Assembly (NCBI GenBank): GCA_033961575.1
Contig: CM066737.1
Location: 60,532,771 to 60,596,770 of the forward strand
Reading direction: 5' to 3'
Origin: Aselliscus stoliczkanus
Taxonomy: Eukaryota; Chordata; Mammalia; Chiroptera; Hipposideridae
Length of the DNA stretch: 64,000 bases
Shown: positions 39,463 to 51,275 of the stretch, piece by piece
Position numbering within the stretch: position 1 is the first letter of the stretch
Layout: each line of letters starts with the position of its first letter
Position numbers and translations under genes: made by a program
The notes under the pieces: generated by a model
Databases searched by the model: none
What the model was told of the DNA's origin: nothing
The model's input: the letters and a program-made list of their open reading frames with translations, nothing else

Positions 39463-40973
39463 TAAAGAGCCACACCCTGGGCTTCCAGTCAAGATGGTGG
39501 ACTAAGTAAACACTGTGCTTGCTTACTCTCATGACCACATCAAAATTACAACTCTATTCCAAACAAACAAAACCACCATTATTGAGAATTGCCTAAATTC
39601 CAGCTGAAAAAAAATCCTATAACTAAAGATATACAGAAGAAGCTACATTGAGACTGGTGAAAGGGGCAGAGATCCAGAATTAACTGGTTCCACACCCAAA
39701 TGTTCCAGCTAAAAATGGGGAGGGATATTTCAGCTGCAGAAGTTCCCCCGAGGAGTAAGGGTCCCAGGCCCACACTAAGCTCCCCAAACCAGGGTTCCAG
39801 TACCAGTAAGAGAAGTCCCTACAACTTCTGGCTATGAAAACCAGCAGAGATTATGGATGAGTCAGATGGATGGTGACTGGAGTCTCAGGCATTACTCTTA
39901 AAGGGCCCATGCATGAACTTACTTGCTGATGGCCTCACTGGATTTGAGCTCCAATGCTAGGGCAGCAGCTCGAAAGGCACCAGGTAAACACAGGGAAGAA
40001 CAGAATTGCCTGACTTCAGGGAGAGGGCTGGAGGGGCAGTTTTCTCCCAGACAGAGGTGCTGGCACAGGGCATTGTTCCTTTTTGATCCCTTCCTCTATC
40101 CAGCATGCAGATTGTGGTAAGCACCATATCTGAATCTCCGTCAATCTGGCCAACATCATTTGCCCCACCCTGGTGATTCCCTGAGATCTTGCCCCACTCA
40201 ATTTGCAGGCTCACCTAAGCCTCTTCTAGTGGCTTTTGCATACAAATGGCCTGTCTTGGTTCATGCTGCAGATTTTCCTAAAACCTCCCAAAGTTCCACA
40301 AACCTCAAACAAGCAGCATCTGGCCTTGGCATTCCCCATACCCATGTTGAGCAGCCCCAAGCTCTGCACTAGTGGCAGCTGGCTCAGTTCACAGCTGAGC
40401 CTTTTCCTGTCACCTCTAATCCCATCACAAGAGGTAACCATCTGCAGGCCACTTTATAGCTCACATCAAGTAGTCTTGGGCAGGGCACATGCAGCAACTG
40501 AACTTGGCCTGCAACAGAGGCTCTCCCAAGAGGGCCCAGAGCAAACACACCCACTGGCCAGCATCAGAACACACCAGAGAACCACTCAACAACCTCCACA
40601 AGTAACACACCCAAAAGACAGACTCAGCAGACACCAGAGCTCCACTAAAGTGAATTATGCTCTCTAGGGTCAGCCCCTGCACACCTCCTCCACTGTAGTC
40701 ACAGCCAGTCCTCATAACCAATCAGCCTGAGGTTAACCCCTCCTGTTGATGTGCCAATAACAATCAAGGCTCAACTACAAGAACAGAGTAGACACAACCC
40801 ACACAAAAGGCACACCTGGAGCATCTGGCTCAGGTGACCAAGAGAATGCACTACTGGGCCCCATAGGTCCCATGCCACATACGGCCACTCTACCAAGACC
40901 AAGAGATATAGCAGCTCTACATAATACACAGAAACAAACACAGGAAGGCAGCCAGATTGGGAAGATAAAGCAA

Positions 40974-41290
40974 CATGTCCCAAATGAAAAAAACAGAAAA
41001 AACTCCAGGAAAAAAAAAATGAACAAAATGGAGAGAAGCAATGTACCACAGGCTGAGGTCAAAACACTGGTTATAAGTATGGTTAATGATCTTAGGGAGA
41101 ACTTCATCAAAGAGATAGAAAATATAAAAATGGAGATAGAAAACATAAAAAAGATCCAGTGAGGAAAATGAGTACAATAGCTGAAATGAAGAATACATGA
41201 AGGAACCAATGGTAGATTTGATGAAGCAGAGGATCGGTTTAGAGATTTTGAAGATAAGGTCACAGAAAACACCCAAGCAGAACAGCAAAA

Positions 41291-41337
<47 letters not shown>

Positions 41338-41890
41338 AATTTTAAAAAATGAGGATAGTTTAAGGGGCCTCTTGTACAACATCAAGTGTACTAATAATAT
41401 TCCCATCATTGGTGTACCAGAAGAAGAGAGAGAGCAAGAAATCCTCTATTTGAAGAAATGATGACAAAAAACTTCCTTAACCTGGTGAAGGAAATAAACA
41501 TACAAGCCCAGGAATTGCAGATAATCCCAAGCAAGATGATCCAAAAGAGGCTCACACCAAATCACACCATAATTAAAATGTCAAAGGTTAAAGACAGAGA
41601 TCTTATAAGCAGCAAGAGAAAAGCAGTTAGTTATCTACAAGGGAGCTCCCATAAAGCTGTCAGCTGATTTCTCAACATGACCTTTGCAGACCAGAAGGGA
41701 TTGACAGGAAATATTCAAAGTGATGAAACACAATGACCTACAACCAAGATTACTCTTCTCAACAAAGCTATTATTTAAATTCAAGGAGAGATCAAGAGCT
41801 TTCCAGACAAGAAAAAGCTAAAGGAGTTCATCACCCCTAAATCAGTATTACAAGGAATCTTAGAGGGAGTTCTTTAAGACAAATAATAAT
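40974..41890 (+). pseudogene. L1-E ORF1 remnant
   Basis: Coding sequence begins around QHVPNEKNRKNSRKKK and continues with a coiled-coil-like segment rich in E and K (ENFIKEIENIKMEIENIKK) to a stop at 41162. An AAAT microsatellite (41289-41338) has expanded where the linker before the RNA-binding domain should be. The later domain survives at 41458-41667 (NFLNLVKEINIQAQELQ) and the C-terminus near 41830. Confidence 0.8.
41289..41338. repeat. (AAAT)n microsatellite inside L1-E ORF1
   Basis: About twelve AAAT units, grown from the A-rich ORF1 linker region seen in L1-B and L1-G. Confidence 0.95.
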
Positions 41891-41923
41891 AATAATAATC
41901 AATCAATCAATATTAATAATGAA

Positions 41924-42204
41924 ATGGCAATAACTACATTTCTATCAACAATTACTTTAAATGTAAATGGATTAAATGTTCAAATCAAAAGACATAGAGT
42001 GGATGAATGGATAACAAAAGAAGAGCCTTACAAATGCTGCCTACAAGAGACTCACTTCAGATTGAACAACACAAATAGACTGACAGGAAAGGGATGGAAA
42101 AAGATATTTCATGAAAATGGAAGCAAATAAAAAATGTTGGGGTAACAATACTTTTCCCAGACAAAATAAACTTTAAAACAAAGACTGTAACACAAGACAA
42201 AGAA
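41924..42204 (+). pseudogene. L1-E ORF2 N-terminal remnant (partial endonuclease)
   Basis: MAITTFLSTITLNVNGLNVQ and CCLQETHFRL identify the start of the APE-type endonuclease domain. The frame stops at 42130 and the domain is cut off at the internal deletion. Reverse transcriptase is absent. Confidence 0.8.
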
Positions 42205-43399
42205 AGAAATAAGTCAAAGAAAAATATTATTTTACTTATATGTAGAATGTGAAAAACAAATGTAGAAACAAAACAGAAACAAACTCATAGATACACAGAA
42301 CATTTTGATGGTTGAGAGAGAATGGGTGAAAAAGAGGAAAGTATTAAGATGTATAATTGGTAGTTACAAAATAGTCATGGGATATAAATTATAGCATACA
42401 GAATATAGTCAATAATATTGTATAATAATAGCTATGTGTTCTCGGATGGGTACTAGATTTATAGGAGTGATTACTTTGTCATTTATATAAATGTTTGATG
42501 ACTATGTTGTACACCTTAAACTAATATAATGTTATATGTCAACTGTAATTGAAAAATAAATAATATATATTAAAAAATAAAAATTAAAGAGCTATACCTT
42601 CAGTTTGATTGAATAAGAAAAAAGAATCATTTCTCACTGAAGGTAATAGTTTAAAACAACTGCTTATCTTGAACTTGGTTCTGTGAGGAAAGGAAAATAA
42701 AACAAATACGTTCTGAGGATTTACAAACACAAGCTAACCTTCATGTGAATCTGAGGCTTGAATCAAACTAAATGTATGGCCTTCAAATATCAAAGCTGAG
42801 AAGGAAGAATGATGCCAGAAAATGGTGGACTAGGAAGCTTCAGGCTCTTGTTCCCCTATGGAAATATAAAAAAACAACCAAGGTGGATGAGATAACCTCA
42901 ATGAGCTCTGATAAACAGTCAAAGGTGTACAGAAGCCAAGCAAACACCCAATTCAGAAAAATCCACATTTATAATGGCAAGAAATTTCATGGCAGTTTTA
43001 TTCGCCCATGCCCCCACTCCCTCTAGCATTGTAAAGTCCTCTTTAGGAAGAGTCAGCAGCTTATAGTTCCCAAGTCACTCCAACAAACTGGGGGGAATAA
43101 AGCAGACCTTATTTTTGAAACTCTAACCAGTGTGAGGGATACCGGAAACACTGGTACCTGTTTTTTCTTAACGCACATCTCAGGTGGGGAGACACAGCAG
43201 GCACTGCTCAGGAAAGCTACAAAGAAAATAAGACCCAAGAGAGTGAAGGACTGTCTTGGCCCAGAGTCAGTCATCAAAGACTGAGAGAAGCAGTTGTTTT
43301 TTTTCCAAATGCCCAGTTTTCAACAACAAAAATTAAAAATACATACAAACAAATATTGCCCACTTGAAGGAAGAAACTAAGTTATCAAATATCTTCCTT

Positions 43400-43960
43400 G
43401 AAGAGGCAAAGACATCAGATTTAATAGGTAAAGACTTTAAAATAAAATGTCTTAAATATGTTCAAAGAGTTAAATAAAAACATAAAGAATAGAAGGAAAT
43501 TAGGAACTTGATATACACGTATAAACATGAAGATATTATCAGAAAAGATATAGAAATTATTAAAAAACTGAACAGAAATTCTGGAGCAGAAAGACAACAT
43601 AATTGAATTGAAAAATTCTCTAGAGAGATCCAACAGCAGACTCAAACAAGCAAGAGAGTCAGTAAACTCGTAATAGGTCATTTAAAATTATCAAGTCTGA
43701 GGGATCAAAAATAAGAGTGAAGAAAAGTGAGCAGAGTATAAAGGACTTATGGGACACCATTCAATGGACCAATATATGCATCATGGAAGTCCCAGAAGGA
43801 GAAGAGGGAGAGAAAGGGACAAAGAGATTATTTGAAGAAATAATGGCTGAATACGTCACAAAACTTTTGAAAAATCTGAATAAATAAATACAAGAAGCTC
43901 AGCAAACTCCAAGTAGTATAACCCAAAGAAACTCACATGGGGACACATAAGAAACTGTTT
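43400..43960 (+). pseudogene. L1-F ORF1 remnant
   Basis: Out-of-frame L1 ORF1 sequence: AACAGAAATTCTGGAGCAG (coiled coil), then ATGGAAGTCCCAGAAGGAGAAGAGGG and TTTGAAGAAATAATGGCTG (RNA-binding part). It ends at the internal junction. Confidence 0.75.
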
Positions 43961-46130
43961 AATATTAACACAAAAATCCTCAAGAAAATAACAGCATACC
44001 AAATTTTATAACATATTAAAAGGATTATATGCCATAGCCATGTGGTTTATTCCTCTAATACGAGGATGATACAACATGCAACAGTCAATCAATGTAGTAC
44101 ATTGCATTAACAGAATAAAGAAAAAAAACCCACAATCTTCTCAATAGATGCAGAGAAAGCATTTGATAAAATTGACATTCTTTCATTATGAAAATATTCA
44201 TCTAAGTAGGAATGGAAGGAAACTTCTTCAATGTATTAAAGACCATATATGAAAAATCCATAGCTAAGACCAGAATTGATGAAAGACTGAAAGCTAAAAT
44301 TAGGAACAAGACAAGGACTCCCCATTCTTCTACTTCCATTCAACACACTATTGGAAGTTCTAAGCCAGATTAATAAGGCAAGAAAAAGAAAAAGACATCC
44401 AAATTGAAAAGGAAAAATTAAAATGATCTATTTTTTCAGATGACACAATCTCATATGCATAAATCCCTACAGATTTTACAAAAAAAACTATTGGAACTAA
44501 TAAAAAAATTCATCATATTGTAAGTTCCAAAACAAATACACAAAAATCAGTTGTATTTCTATACATTAATAATGAAAAAATCTGAAAAGGAATTTAATAA
44601 GTAAATTCAATTTACAATAGCATCAAATAGAAAAAAATAATTAGGAGTAAACAATCAAAAAAGTGAAATACATGAATACTGAAACATACAAAACGGTTCT
44701 GAAAGACATAAATAATTGGTAAGACATCTCCTATTTATAGTTTGGAAGACTTAATATTATTAAGATGTCAATACTACCTAATTGACCTACAGATTCAGTG
44801 CTATCTCCATCAAAATTCTAATGACATTTTTTTTCAAACATAGAAAAAATAATGGAATCTCAAGGGACCCTGTGTAGCCAAAAATATCCTGTAAAAGAAG
44901 AACAAAATTGGAAGACTCATATTCCTTATTTCAAGACTTACTACAAAGCTATAGTAATCAAAACAGTTTGGTACTAGAATACAGACTGACGTCTAGACCC
45001 AATGTAATAGAATAGAGAGTTCAGGAACCTTCACATATACTTATTACCAAATATTCAACAAGGTTTCCAAAGCCATTCTTGTTGAAAGGACAGATATCCA
45101 CATTCCAAAGAGTAACACTGGGCACATACCTTACTCATATATGAAAAATAACTCAAAACAGATCAAAGACCTAAACATAAATGCTACAGGTGTAAAACTT
45201 AAAGAAAATATAGGGGAAAAGCTTCATTACACTGGATTTAGCAATGAAAATAAACATAGGCAACATACAACAAATAGAAAAAAATGGACTTCATTAAAAT
45301 GAAAGAAGAAAAATTGTGCATAAAAGGACACTGCAAAGAGAGTAAAAGGCAGCCCACAGTATTGAAGAAAATATTTTGTAATCAGATGCTTGATAAGAGA
45401 TTAGTTAGAATAAATAACAAACTCATACAACTCACAGCCACAATAAAACCAACCCAGTGAAAAAGTAGGTATACATTTCTCCAAAGAAAATATCTAACGG
45501 CCAATAGGCACATAGAATAATCTTCAACATCACTAGTTATTAGACAAATGCAAATCAAATCCGCAATGAGATATCACTTCACAATCATTAGAATGGCTTT
45601 TATAAAACAAACAACAATAAAAATAAACAGAAAATAGCAAGCGTTGATGAGAATGTGTAATTGGAACCCTTGTACATCGTTGCTGTGAATGTAAAATAGT
45701 GAAACCTCTGTGGAAGACAGTATAACATTTCCTCAAAAAAAATTAAAGTCAATGTATGATCAAGCAATTTCTCTTCTAGGTACATTACCAAAAGAAATAT
45801 AAGCAAGGACTTGAACAGATAGCTGTACACCAATGTTCATAGCTGCATTATTACAATGGCCAAAAGGTGGGACCAATCCAAATATCCACCAATAGTTGAA
45901 TAGAAAATACAATGATTAGATAGATGGATAGATAGATAGATAGATATTTACTTCATTATTTCATTGTATGTATATATACACTGTATACAAATATATATTA
46001 TACACACACACAGTGAAATATTATTCAACCTTAAAATGAATGAAATTCTGATACATGATACGTAATGAAGACATTATGCTAAGTAAAATAAGTCAGACAC
46101 AAAAGGACAAATATTGTATGATTGCACTTA
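43960..46130 (+). pseudogene. L1-F ORF2 C-terminal remnant (RT onward)
   Basis: The RT core is recognisable by TCAATAGATGCAGAGAAAGCATTTGATAA (44142-44170) and a diverged catalytic box near 44440 (TTTTCAGATGACACAAT, i.e. F-S-D-D). The C-terminus is at 45530-45850. Too many stops to give a long open frame. Confidence 0.75.
45918..45946. repeat. Short (GATA)n microsatellite
   Basis: About seven GATA/GATG units in the L1-F C-terminal region. Confidence 0.8.
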
Positions 46131-46390
46131 TATGAGGTGTTTAGAATAGTGAAATATAAAACACAGAAAGTAAAATATTGGTTACTAGGGTTAGGGGAAG
46201 GAGGGACTGGGGATTTGTTTTTTAATGGATATAGCGTTTCAGTTTGAGATGATGAAAAAGTTCTGATGATAGTGATAATGGTTGCACAATAATGTGAATG
46301 TAGTTAATGCTACACAGTTGTATATTTAAAATGATAAATTTTATGTTATGCATATTTTACCACAATAAAAAAATATCAAAACTGAAACTC

Positions 46391-46507
46391 GGGCCGGCCA
46401 AGTGGCGTGGTGGTTAAGCGCTGGCTAGGGAAGCCAGTGGCCCCGGTTCAGGTCCCACATATGAGGGCCAGTGACACTCCCCTCAAAAACAAACAAACAA
46501 ACAAAAA
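46391..46507 (+). mobile_element. tRNA-derived SINE (good reference copy)
   Basis: The head GGGCCGGCCAAGTGGC contains the A box (46396-46406). A 5-bp anticodon-like stem CTGGC/GCCAG follows, then the B box GGTTCAGGTCC (46445-46455), the GCCAGTGACACT segment and a CAAA-rich tail. The TSD CTGAAACTC is perfect (46382-46390 and 46508-46516). It sits directly after the 3' TSD of L1-F. Confidence 0.95.
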
Positions 46508-46671
46508 CCTGAAACTCTAGTTTACATTTTCTTATATTGATAGTGCTCCCAAAAACCTGGCATGAGTAACCAAAGTCTTCTATAATGAAATACAATATAA
46601 ATTGTCATCTCAAATTGTCCTACAGATAACATATTATTAAACATAAGTTCACATTTTAAAAAAACAAAACA

Positions 46672-46771
46672 GCCCGAGTGGCACGGTGGTTAAGCGCTGG
46701 CTTGGGAAGCCAGCGGCCCCGGTTCAGGTCCCACATGTGAGGGCCAGTGACACTGCCCTCAAAAAAAAAAA
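46672..46771 (+). mobile_element. tRNA-derived SINE, 5' head trimmed
   Basis: Starts at CAGCCCGAGTGGCACGG, so a few head bases are missing. The hairpin, B box and GCCAGTGACACTGCCCTC segment are intact, followed by an A tail. It lies only about 165 bp from the previous SINE in the same orientation. No clear TSD in the A-rich flank. Confidence 0.9.
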
Positions 46772-47607
46772 GCATAAATAAACAAGCCATCCTATGTGAG
46801 AAATGAGGAAAAAATAAAGAAAATAGAAAACTTAAAAACTACATATATTGGAATCACTAAATAGATGATACTATATATAAAATAGATGTATGTGAAATAT
46901 AAAGATATAGATAGTTTACAAACAAATAGATGGGAAATATACATATGCTATCAGTAAGCATAACAAAGCTATGTTAATATCAGACAAAATAGACTTCAGT
47001 GTAAAGAGATAAGAGGGTCACTTTTTAATGATACAATAATCAGTTCATCATAAAGATTGACAATTAGAAGTATTTATACACCTCATAATGGAGCTTCATA
47101 ATATATGTAGCAAAATTTTACAGAGTTGAAGGGATAAATAGCAAAAAAACTCAATTATAATGGAAGATTTTAATATCTGTCTTTCTCTCTCTCATTATTT
47201 TACAGAAAAATTGACAAAAAGTGAAGATTTAAAGAATCTGAACAATACTACCACCATGTCCTAAATAATATTTACACAACACTATACTTAAGTCCTTCAC
47301 AATACATTTTTCTCTTCAAGTGAGCAAAGCACTTTCCCAAGATAGGCCACATGGTAGGCAATAAAAAACAAATTCAAATAACTGAAAAAGGTTAAAATCA
47401 TACAGAGTATGTTTTTTTGATCAAAGCAGAATTAAATTTAAAAAAGATATTTAAAAAAATAAACCTCAATAAATTCCAAAATCTATGGGTTACAGAAGAA
47501 AGCATAAGTAGAATAAGAAATACTTCAAACTTAGAGATAATGAAAATAATATATATCAAAATTCATTGGTTACAGCTAATACAGTGCTTAAGGGGTAATT
47601 TATAGTT

Positions 47608-48288
47608 TTATTTTATTATTTTATTTTTGTTAACATGGTAATTAGCTTTTAACATAAATTGTTCATTTAACTATTTAGAGAAAGTTAATTTATTTTTTAA
47701 ATATTTTAAACATTTATTGGGGTGATATTGGTTAGTAAAATTACATAAGTTTCAAGTGTAAAATTCTGTAATGCATCATCTGTATATCACATTGTGTATT
47801 CATCACTGAGAGGCAGTTCTTCTATCACCATATATTTGACGCCCTTGATCCTATTCTACCATCCTCCCTCCCTGCCTCTGGTAACCACTAAACTGTTGTT
47901 TTTGTCTAAGAGTTTTTCTTTGTCTTGTTCGTTTGCTGCTTTCAGTGTTATATCTCACATGAGTGAAGGCATACAGTATTTGACTTTTTCTGTCTGACTT
48001 CTTTCATTTAGCATGATAATCTCAAGATCCATTTATGTTGTTGCAAATGGCAGTGTTTTATTCTTCTCCTGTGGCCAACTAATATTCCATTGTATATATA
48101 CACATATGTACCATATCTTCTTTATCCAATCATTTATCATAAGACACTTTGGTTGTTTCCATGTCTTGGGTACTGTGAATAATGCTGCAATGAACATATG
48201 AGTGCATACAACTTTATAGGTAAATTTTTTTTTAATCTATTCAAAAATATTTTTGAATAGATACCCCAGAAAATGGATTGCTAGGAAA
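47608..48288 (-). mobile_element. Inverted L1 3' end inserted in old L1M
   Basis: Antisense L1 3' UTR and ORF2 C-terminus: TTTATTGGGGTGATATTGGTTAGT, AACTAATATTCCATTGTATATATACAC, AATAATGCTGCAATGAACATATGAGTG. Probable TSD: AATTTATAGTTTT (about 47598) and AATTTATAGCTTT (about 48289). Confidence 0.75.
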
Positions 48289-48544
48289 AATTTATAGCTT
48301 TAAAAGCTTATATGGATAAAGGAAAACAAACTAAATCAATGATCTAATATTCTACCTTAAAAGATAGAAAAATTAAATCCAATGTAATAAGAAGAAAGTG
48401 TTAAAGATATGGGTATAAATCAATTAAATAACAAACAAAATAGGGTTCTTTGAAATGATTGACTAAATTTATAATCCCTTAGTCTGACTAATCAATGATA
48501 AGGAAAGATAATACAAATCATCACTTTTTGTTACATTCCAAAAG

Positions 48545-48885
48545 TTAAATATTCTTTTTATTTTATTTTTTTAACTTTTATTAATTTATTTTCAGTTAGA
48601 ATTGACATTCAATATTATTTTATATCAGTTTCAGGTGTACAGCACAGTGGTTAGACATATAATTTATGAAGTGATCCCCCTGAACAGTCTAGTACCTACC
48701 TGACACTATACATAGTCATTACCATATTATTGACTATATTCCATATGCTGTACTTGACATACCTCTGACTATCTCATAACTACCAATTTGTACTTTTTAA
48801 TCTCTCCACCTTTTCACTCCGTCCCCAAAACACATTTGCATCTGACAATCACTCTTTACAGTTAAATGGAGCTTATCATTTTATT
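48545..48885 (-). mobile_element. Inverted L1 3' UTR fragment
   Basis: Same antisense block as 10380-10620: TTTTCAGTTAGAATTGACATTC, GTTTCAGGTGTACAGCACAGTGG, GAAGTGATCCCCCTGAAC, TATTGACTATATTCCATATGCTGTAC. Confidence 0.8.
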
Positions 48886-49449
48886 TTCGATACCAATTAA
48901 AAGAAAAATAAAAGAATATTTAAACAACATTATGCTAACAAATTAGACAATCCGGATAAAATGGACACATTCCTTGAAAAACAGTATATTAAAAGTTACA
49001 CAAGATAAAACTTAAAATCTGAAATGTTCTATATGTAGTGAAAGATTGAATATGTCATCAGAAACCTTCTCACAAATGTAAGAAATGTAAGACAATTCTG
49101 TGAAAAATTATTATACTTTAAAAAGATCTAAAATAAATGTACAGATATGTTTTGTTCATTAATAGGAAGACAATATTGTAAAGATATCAATTCTACCCAA
49201 ACTGATCTATAGGTTTAATGAAGTTATAATAAAATTTCAAGGGCATAGTTTATAGAAATTGGAAAAGTGATTCTAATGTATATGGAAGTGCAGAAGGCTA
49301 AAAATAACAAAGGCCCTTATAAAGAAAATATAGGGCAATGGTCTTGCCCTACCAATAATCAAAACTTAACTTTAAAGCCAAAGTAATTAAGATCAAGTGC
49401 CATAGAAAGAATAAACAGGCTAATGGGCTTCTATCTCTAACAGACTTTG

Positions 49450-49774
49450 TAATAAAAATTCCTGAAACTGCTATAAGAACAAATATTCAATCCATAATAA
49501 CAATCCCAGATAATAATTAATTACAACTGCAGGCTATTTTGATATATTAGTTTATGGTATAGGCACATTACTTACAAACATCTTTTTCAATAGGAAACTT
49601 AATCTTACAGCAACTGGAACTGTAGGATCTTTGTGTTGGCTATATGGCCTAGAAATTTGTGACTTATTTATATTTCTTGTTCAAAAACTTTTATTATTTT
49701 TTTTCAAAGTCTTTTTAAAAGTGAATGGCCTTGGTAATGCTGAGAATTGCTACATTGACAACCTCCACTGAAAA
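49450..49774. other. Unassigned AT-rich sequence
   Basis: May include a little more old L1M, but I cannot support a call. Confidence 0.3.
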
Positions 49775-49786
49775 TGAATCTTATTT

Positions 49787-49917
49787 ATTTATTTATTTGT
49801 TTGTTTGTTTGTTTGTTTATTTTGAGGGCAGTGTCACTGGCCCTCATATGTGGGACCCGAAAGGGAGCCGCTGGCTTCCCAAGCCAGCGCTTAACCACCA
49901 CGCCACTCGGCCGGCCC
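49787..49917 (-). mobile_element. tRNA-derived SINE with (TTTA)/(TTTG) tail
   Basis: TTTATTTATTTGTTTG repeats (the tail) precede a standard body ending ACTCGGCCGGCCC. The TSD TGAATCTTATTT occurs from 49775 and again right after the head at about 49918. Confidence 0.9.
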
Positions 49918-49989
49918 TGAATCTTATTTTTTAAATAGTAGATCTTCAATTGGGGACAGGATATAAGCTCACCTAACTGTCAGATTGTA

Positions 49990-50312
49990 TTGTGTTTAAG
50001 ATTCACTCAGGTTTTGAAAAAGTCGAAAACCATATAACTTCACTAATATATGGTATATAACAACAAAGGAACAAGAGAAACAAATGATACAAAAACTCAT
50101 AGACACAGACAATAGTTTAGTGGTTATCAGAGGGTGGGGGGGGAGGTGTGTGATAAATGAGGGTAAAAGGTATCAAATATACGATGATGGAAGAAGAACT
50201 GACTCTGGTGGTGAATATACAATGTATAGGTGATGTATTACAGAATTGTACACTTGAAATGTATATAATTTTACCAACCATTGTCACCCCAATAAATTTT
50301 AATTAAAAGAAA
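49990..50312 (+). mobile_element. L1 3' end fragment
   Basis: GTCGAAAACCATATAACTTCA, then the ATAACAACAAAGGAACAAGAG 3' UTR, a G-rich stretch (GGGTGGGGGGGGAGG at about 50131) and an ending TTGTCACCCCAATAAATTTTAATTAAAAG. Same 3' UTR type as L1-A. Confidence 0.8.
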
Positions 50313-50444
50313 TTTTTTAAAAATTCATTCAGTTTTTGGACTTTCATTTGAGTTTGGCACTAAGTGGGGCCAATTGTCATTTTGTGATTTTCATGCAATG
50401 ATTTCTTCTGCTTCAGGAACATGACTAAGACCTGGAATCTTTTC

Positions 50445-50532
50445 TTTCTTTTTTAAATTAAAGTGTATTGGGGTGACAATTGTTAGTAAAGTTACATAGG
50501 TTTCAGGTGTACAATTCTGTAATATATCATCT
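50445..50532 (-). mobile_element. Inverted L1 3' terminus (head-to-head with next fragment)
   Basis: Antisense of the L1-A-type 3' end: AATTAAAGTGTATTGGGGTGACAATTGTTAG...GGTGTACAATTCTGTAATATATCATCT. It abuts forward-strand L1 ORF2 sequence at about 50533. Confidence 0.75.
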
Positions 50533-51275
50533 CAACAACCAAAAAACAAACAATCCAATTTAAAAATGGACCAGAGGACCTGAATAGACATTTCTCCAAA
50601 GAGGACATACAGAGGGTCAATAGACATATGAAATAATGCTCAACATCACTAATCATCAAAAAAGCGCAAATCAAGGGCCGGCCGAGTGGCACGGTGGTTA
50701 AGTGCTGGCTTGGGAAGCCAGAGGCCCAGTTCGGGTCCCACATATGAGGGCCAGTGACACTGCCCTCAAAAAAAAATGCAAATCAAATCCACAATGAGAT
50801 ACCACCTCACACCAGTTAGAATGGCTATCATCAACAAGACAAATAATAACAAGTGTTGGAGAGGCTGTGGAGAAAAAGGAAACCTCATACACTGTTGGTG
50901 GGAATGCAGATTGGTGCAGCTGCTATGGTTTCTCGAAAAATTAAGAATAAAATTACCATATGACCCAGCAATCCTCCTCCTGGGTATCTACCAAAAAAAA
51001 TCTGAAAACATTTATCCATAAAGATATATGTGCTCCGGTGTTCACTGCAGCTTTATTTACGGTGGCCAACACATGGAAAACAACCAAAGTGTCCTTTGAT
51101 AGATGATTGAATAAAGAAGAAGGGGTATATATAGACAGTGGAATACTATACTGCCATAAGAAAAGATAAAATAGCGCCATTTGCGACAACATGGATGGAT
51201 CTTGAGATTACTATGCTAAGCGAAATAAGTCAGACAGAAAAAGTCAAATACCATATGATTTCACTGGTATGTGGC
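50533..51275 (+). mobile_element. L1 ORF2 C-terminal fragment, split by a SINE
   Basis: AATAGACATTTCTCCAAAGAGGACATACAG begins the block. After the SINE it continues with the cysteine motif ([18 protein letters not shown]), [13 protein letters not shown] and SQTEKVKYHMISLVCG. The 3' UTR expected after 51275 is absent; a piece of it lies inverted just upstream. Confidence 0.8.
50675..50777 (+). mobile_element. tRNA-derived SINE inside L1 fragment
   Basis: Complete head, hairpin, B box (GTTCGGGTCCCAC) and tail. The TSD GCAAATCAA is perfect: 50666-50674 and 50779-50787. Confidence 0.95.

Larger units (their letters stand above)
39479..42584 (+). mobile_element. L1-E, internally deleted LINE-1
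   Basis: The 5' start is GGGCTTCCAGTCAAGATGGTGG. The 5' UTR runs to about 40970, ORF1 to about 41900, and ORF2 starts at 41924. At about 42204 the sequence jumps from the early endonuclease to the last codons of ORF2 (GAAATAAGTCA...), then the 3' UTR and an A-rich tail. About 3.5 kb of ORF2 is missing. The TSD is TAAAGAGCCACACCCT (39463-39478) and TAAAGAGCTATACCTT (42585-42600), 13 of 16 identical, with every difference C/T. Confidence 0.85.
42800..46370 (+). mobile_element. L1-F, internally deleted LINE-1 of an older subfamily
   Basis: The 5' UTR starts near GAATGATGCCAGAAAATGGTGGAC. An ORF1-like region follows (about 43400-43960). At about 43960 the sequence jumps to ORF2 reverse transcriptase (ACAAAAATCCTCAAGAAAATA) and continues to the 3' UTR ending TATTTTACCACAATAAAAA. 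The TSD is AAATATCAAAGCTGA (42785-42799) and AAATATCAAAACTGA (46371-46385), 14 of 15 identical. All frames are heavily broken. The deletion removes the ORF1 C-terminus, the endonuclease and part of the RT, roughly 2 kb. Confidence 0.85.
46960..49450 (+). mobile_element. Old L1M ORF2 fragments, interrupted twice
   Basis: Degenerate L1 endonuclease-region sequence (46980-47410: AATATCAGACAAAATAGACTTC, CATGGTAGGCAATAAAA) and later ORF2 pieces (48300-49450) have two inverted L1 tails inserted. No open frame is left. Confidence 0.65.

Noticed and set aside
46391..46470. tRNA-like sequences with A and B boxes
   Set aside because: These are SINE heads with tails and TSDs. The D-loop insert and missing acceptor-stem pairing argue against functional tRNA genes.
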